Below are positions 13,632 to 13,671 of a DNA stretch of 13,671 nt, piece after piece. Location of the stretch: contig CAMWRN010000039.1 of the NCBI GenBank assembly GCA_947176675.1, positions 1 to 13,671 of the forward strand, in the 5' to 3' direction. The stretch's first letter is position 1, and each line of letters starts with the position of its first letter. Position numbers and translations under genes: made by a program. This DNA is from an uncultured Clostridia bacterium. GTDB taxonomy: Bacteria; Bacillota; Clostridia; Oscillospirales; Ruminococcaceae. The notes beneath the pieces are model-generated. The model searched no databases. It was not told the DNA's origin and worked only from the letters and a program-made list of their open reading frames with translations.

Positions 13632-13671
13632 CTGTCTCTTATACAACTCTGACGCTGCCGACGACTTAATA
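13632..13671. other. Nextera/Tn5 sequencing adapter at the contig end (not genomic)
   Basis: From 13632 the sequence reads CTGTCTCTTATACA, the Tn5 mosaic end. It continues through ACTCT into GACGCTGCCGACGA (13651-13664), the reverse complement of the Nextera read-1 adapter. Only two positions differ from the standard adapter (AC for CA at the centre). The remaining 7 bases are of unknown origin. This stretch should be trimmed. Confidence 0.93.

Noticed and set aside
13629..13646. MYKRQF start of the HtrA protein
   Set aside because: It is translated sequencing adapter, not genomic coding sequence.

Overview
The window looks like chromosome from a low-to-moderate GC Firmicute of the Ruminococcus type (Oscillospiraceae). 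The clues are strong AAAGGAG-type ribosome sites, TTG and GTG starts, an ECF sigma gene paired with a membrane protein carrying a large extracellular domain, a secreted GH26 mannanase and a serpin. The species is inferred from family content only. The right end is not genomic: the last ~40 bases carry a near-exact Nextera/Tn5 sequencing adapter, so 13671 is probably a raw contig end.

Layout. (1) 27-644 (+) is a chimeric remnant: the first half of an ECF sigma factor joined in frame to the C-terminal domain of an anti-sigma-type membrane protein. (2) 987-2273 (+) is murA, with a structured leader and a TTG start. (3) 2330-3391 (-) is a GH26 mannanase-type lipoprotein sharing a bidirectional terminator with murA. 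(4) 3554-3940 (-) is a decayed chemotaxis receptor. (5) 4112-8861 (+) is a thiamin operon: promoter, TPP riboswitch with terminator, a second structured leader, then thiW, thiM, thiE, thiD, thiC and a terminator. (6) 8876-9409 (-) is a charged coiled-coil protein of unknown function behind a promoter overlapped by an 11-bp palindrome. (7) 9580-11729 (-) is a translationally coupled pair: an ECF sigma factor, then a transmembrane protein with an anti-sigma-like N-terminus and an extracellular serpin. (8) 11871-13628 (-) is a membrane-anchored HtrA/DegP-type protease with a PDZ domain, cut off upstream by the adapter.

How the genes work together. The thiamin operon makes the pyrimidine (ThiC, ThiD) and joins it to the thiazole (ThiE). 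It has no thiazole synthesis genes and instead carries a predicted thiazole-uptake protein (ThiW) and the thiazole kinase (ThiM), which suggests thiazole salvage. The sigma, serpin and HtrA set suggests a cell-envelope protease-sensing module in which the serpin takes the place of the usual sensor domain of the anti-sigma factor.

The two observations most worth following are the serpin/anti-sigma fusion and the second leader (4394-4501). The leader repeats the pyrimidine-binding half of the TPP aptamer but has a different second half. No tRNA, rRNA, CRISPR or insertion sequence was seen.
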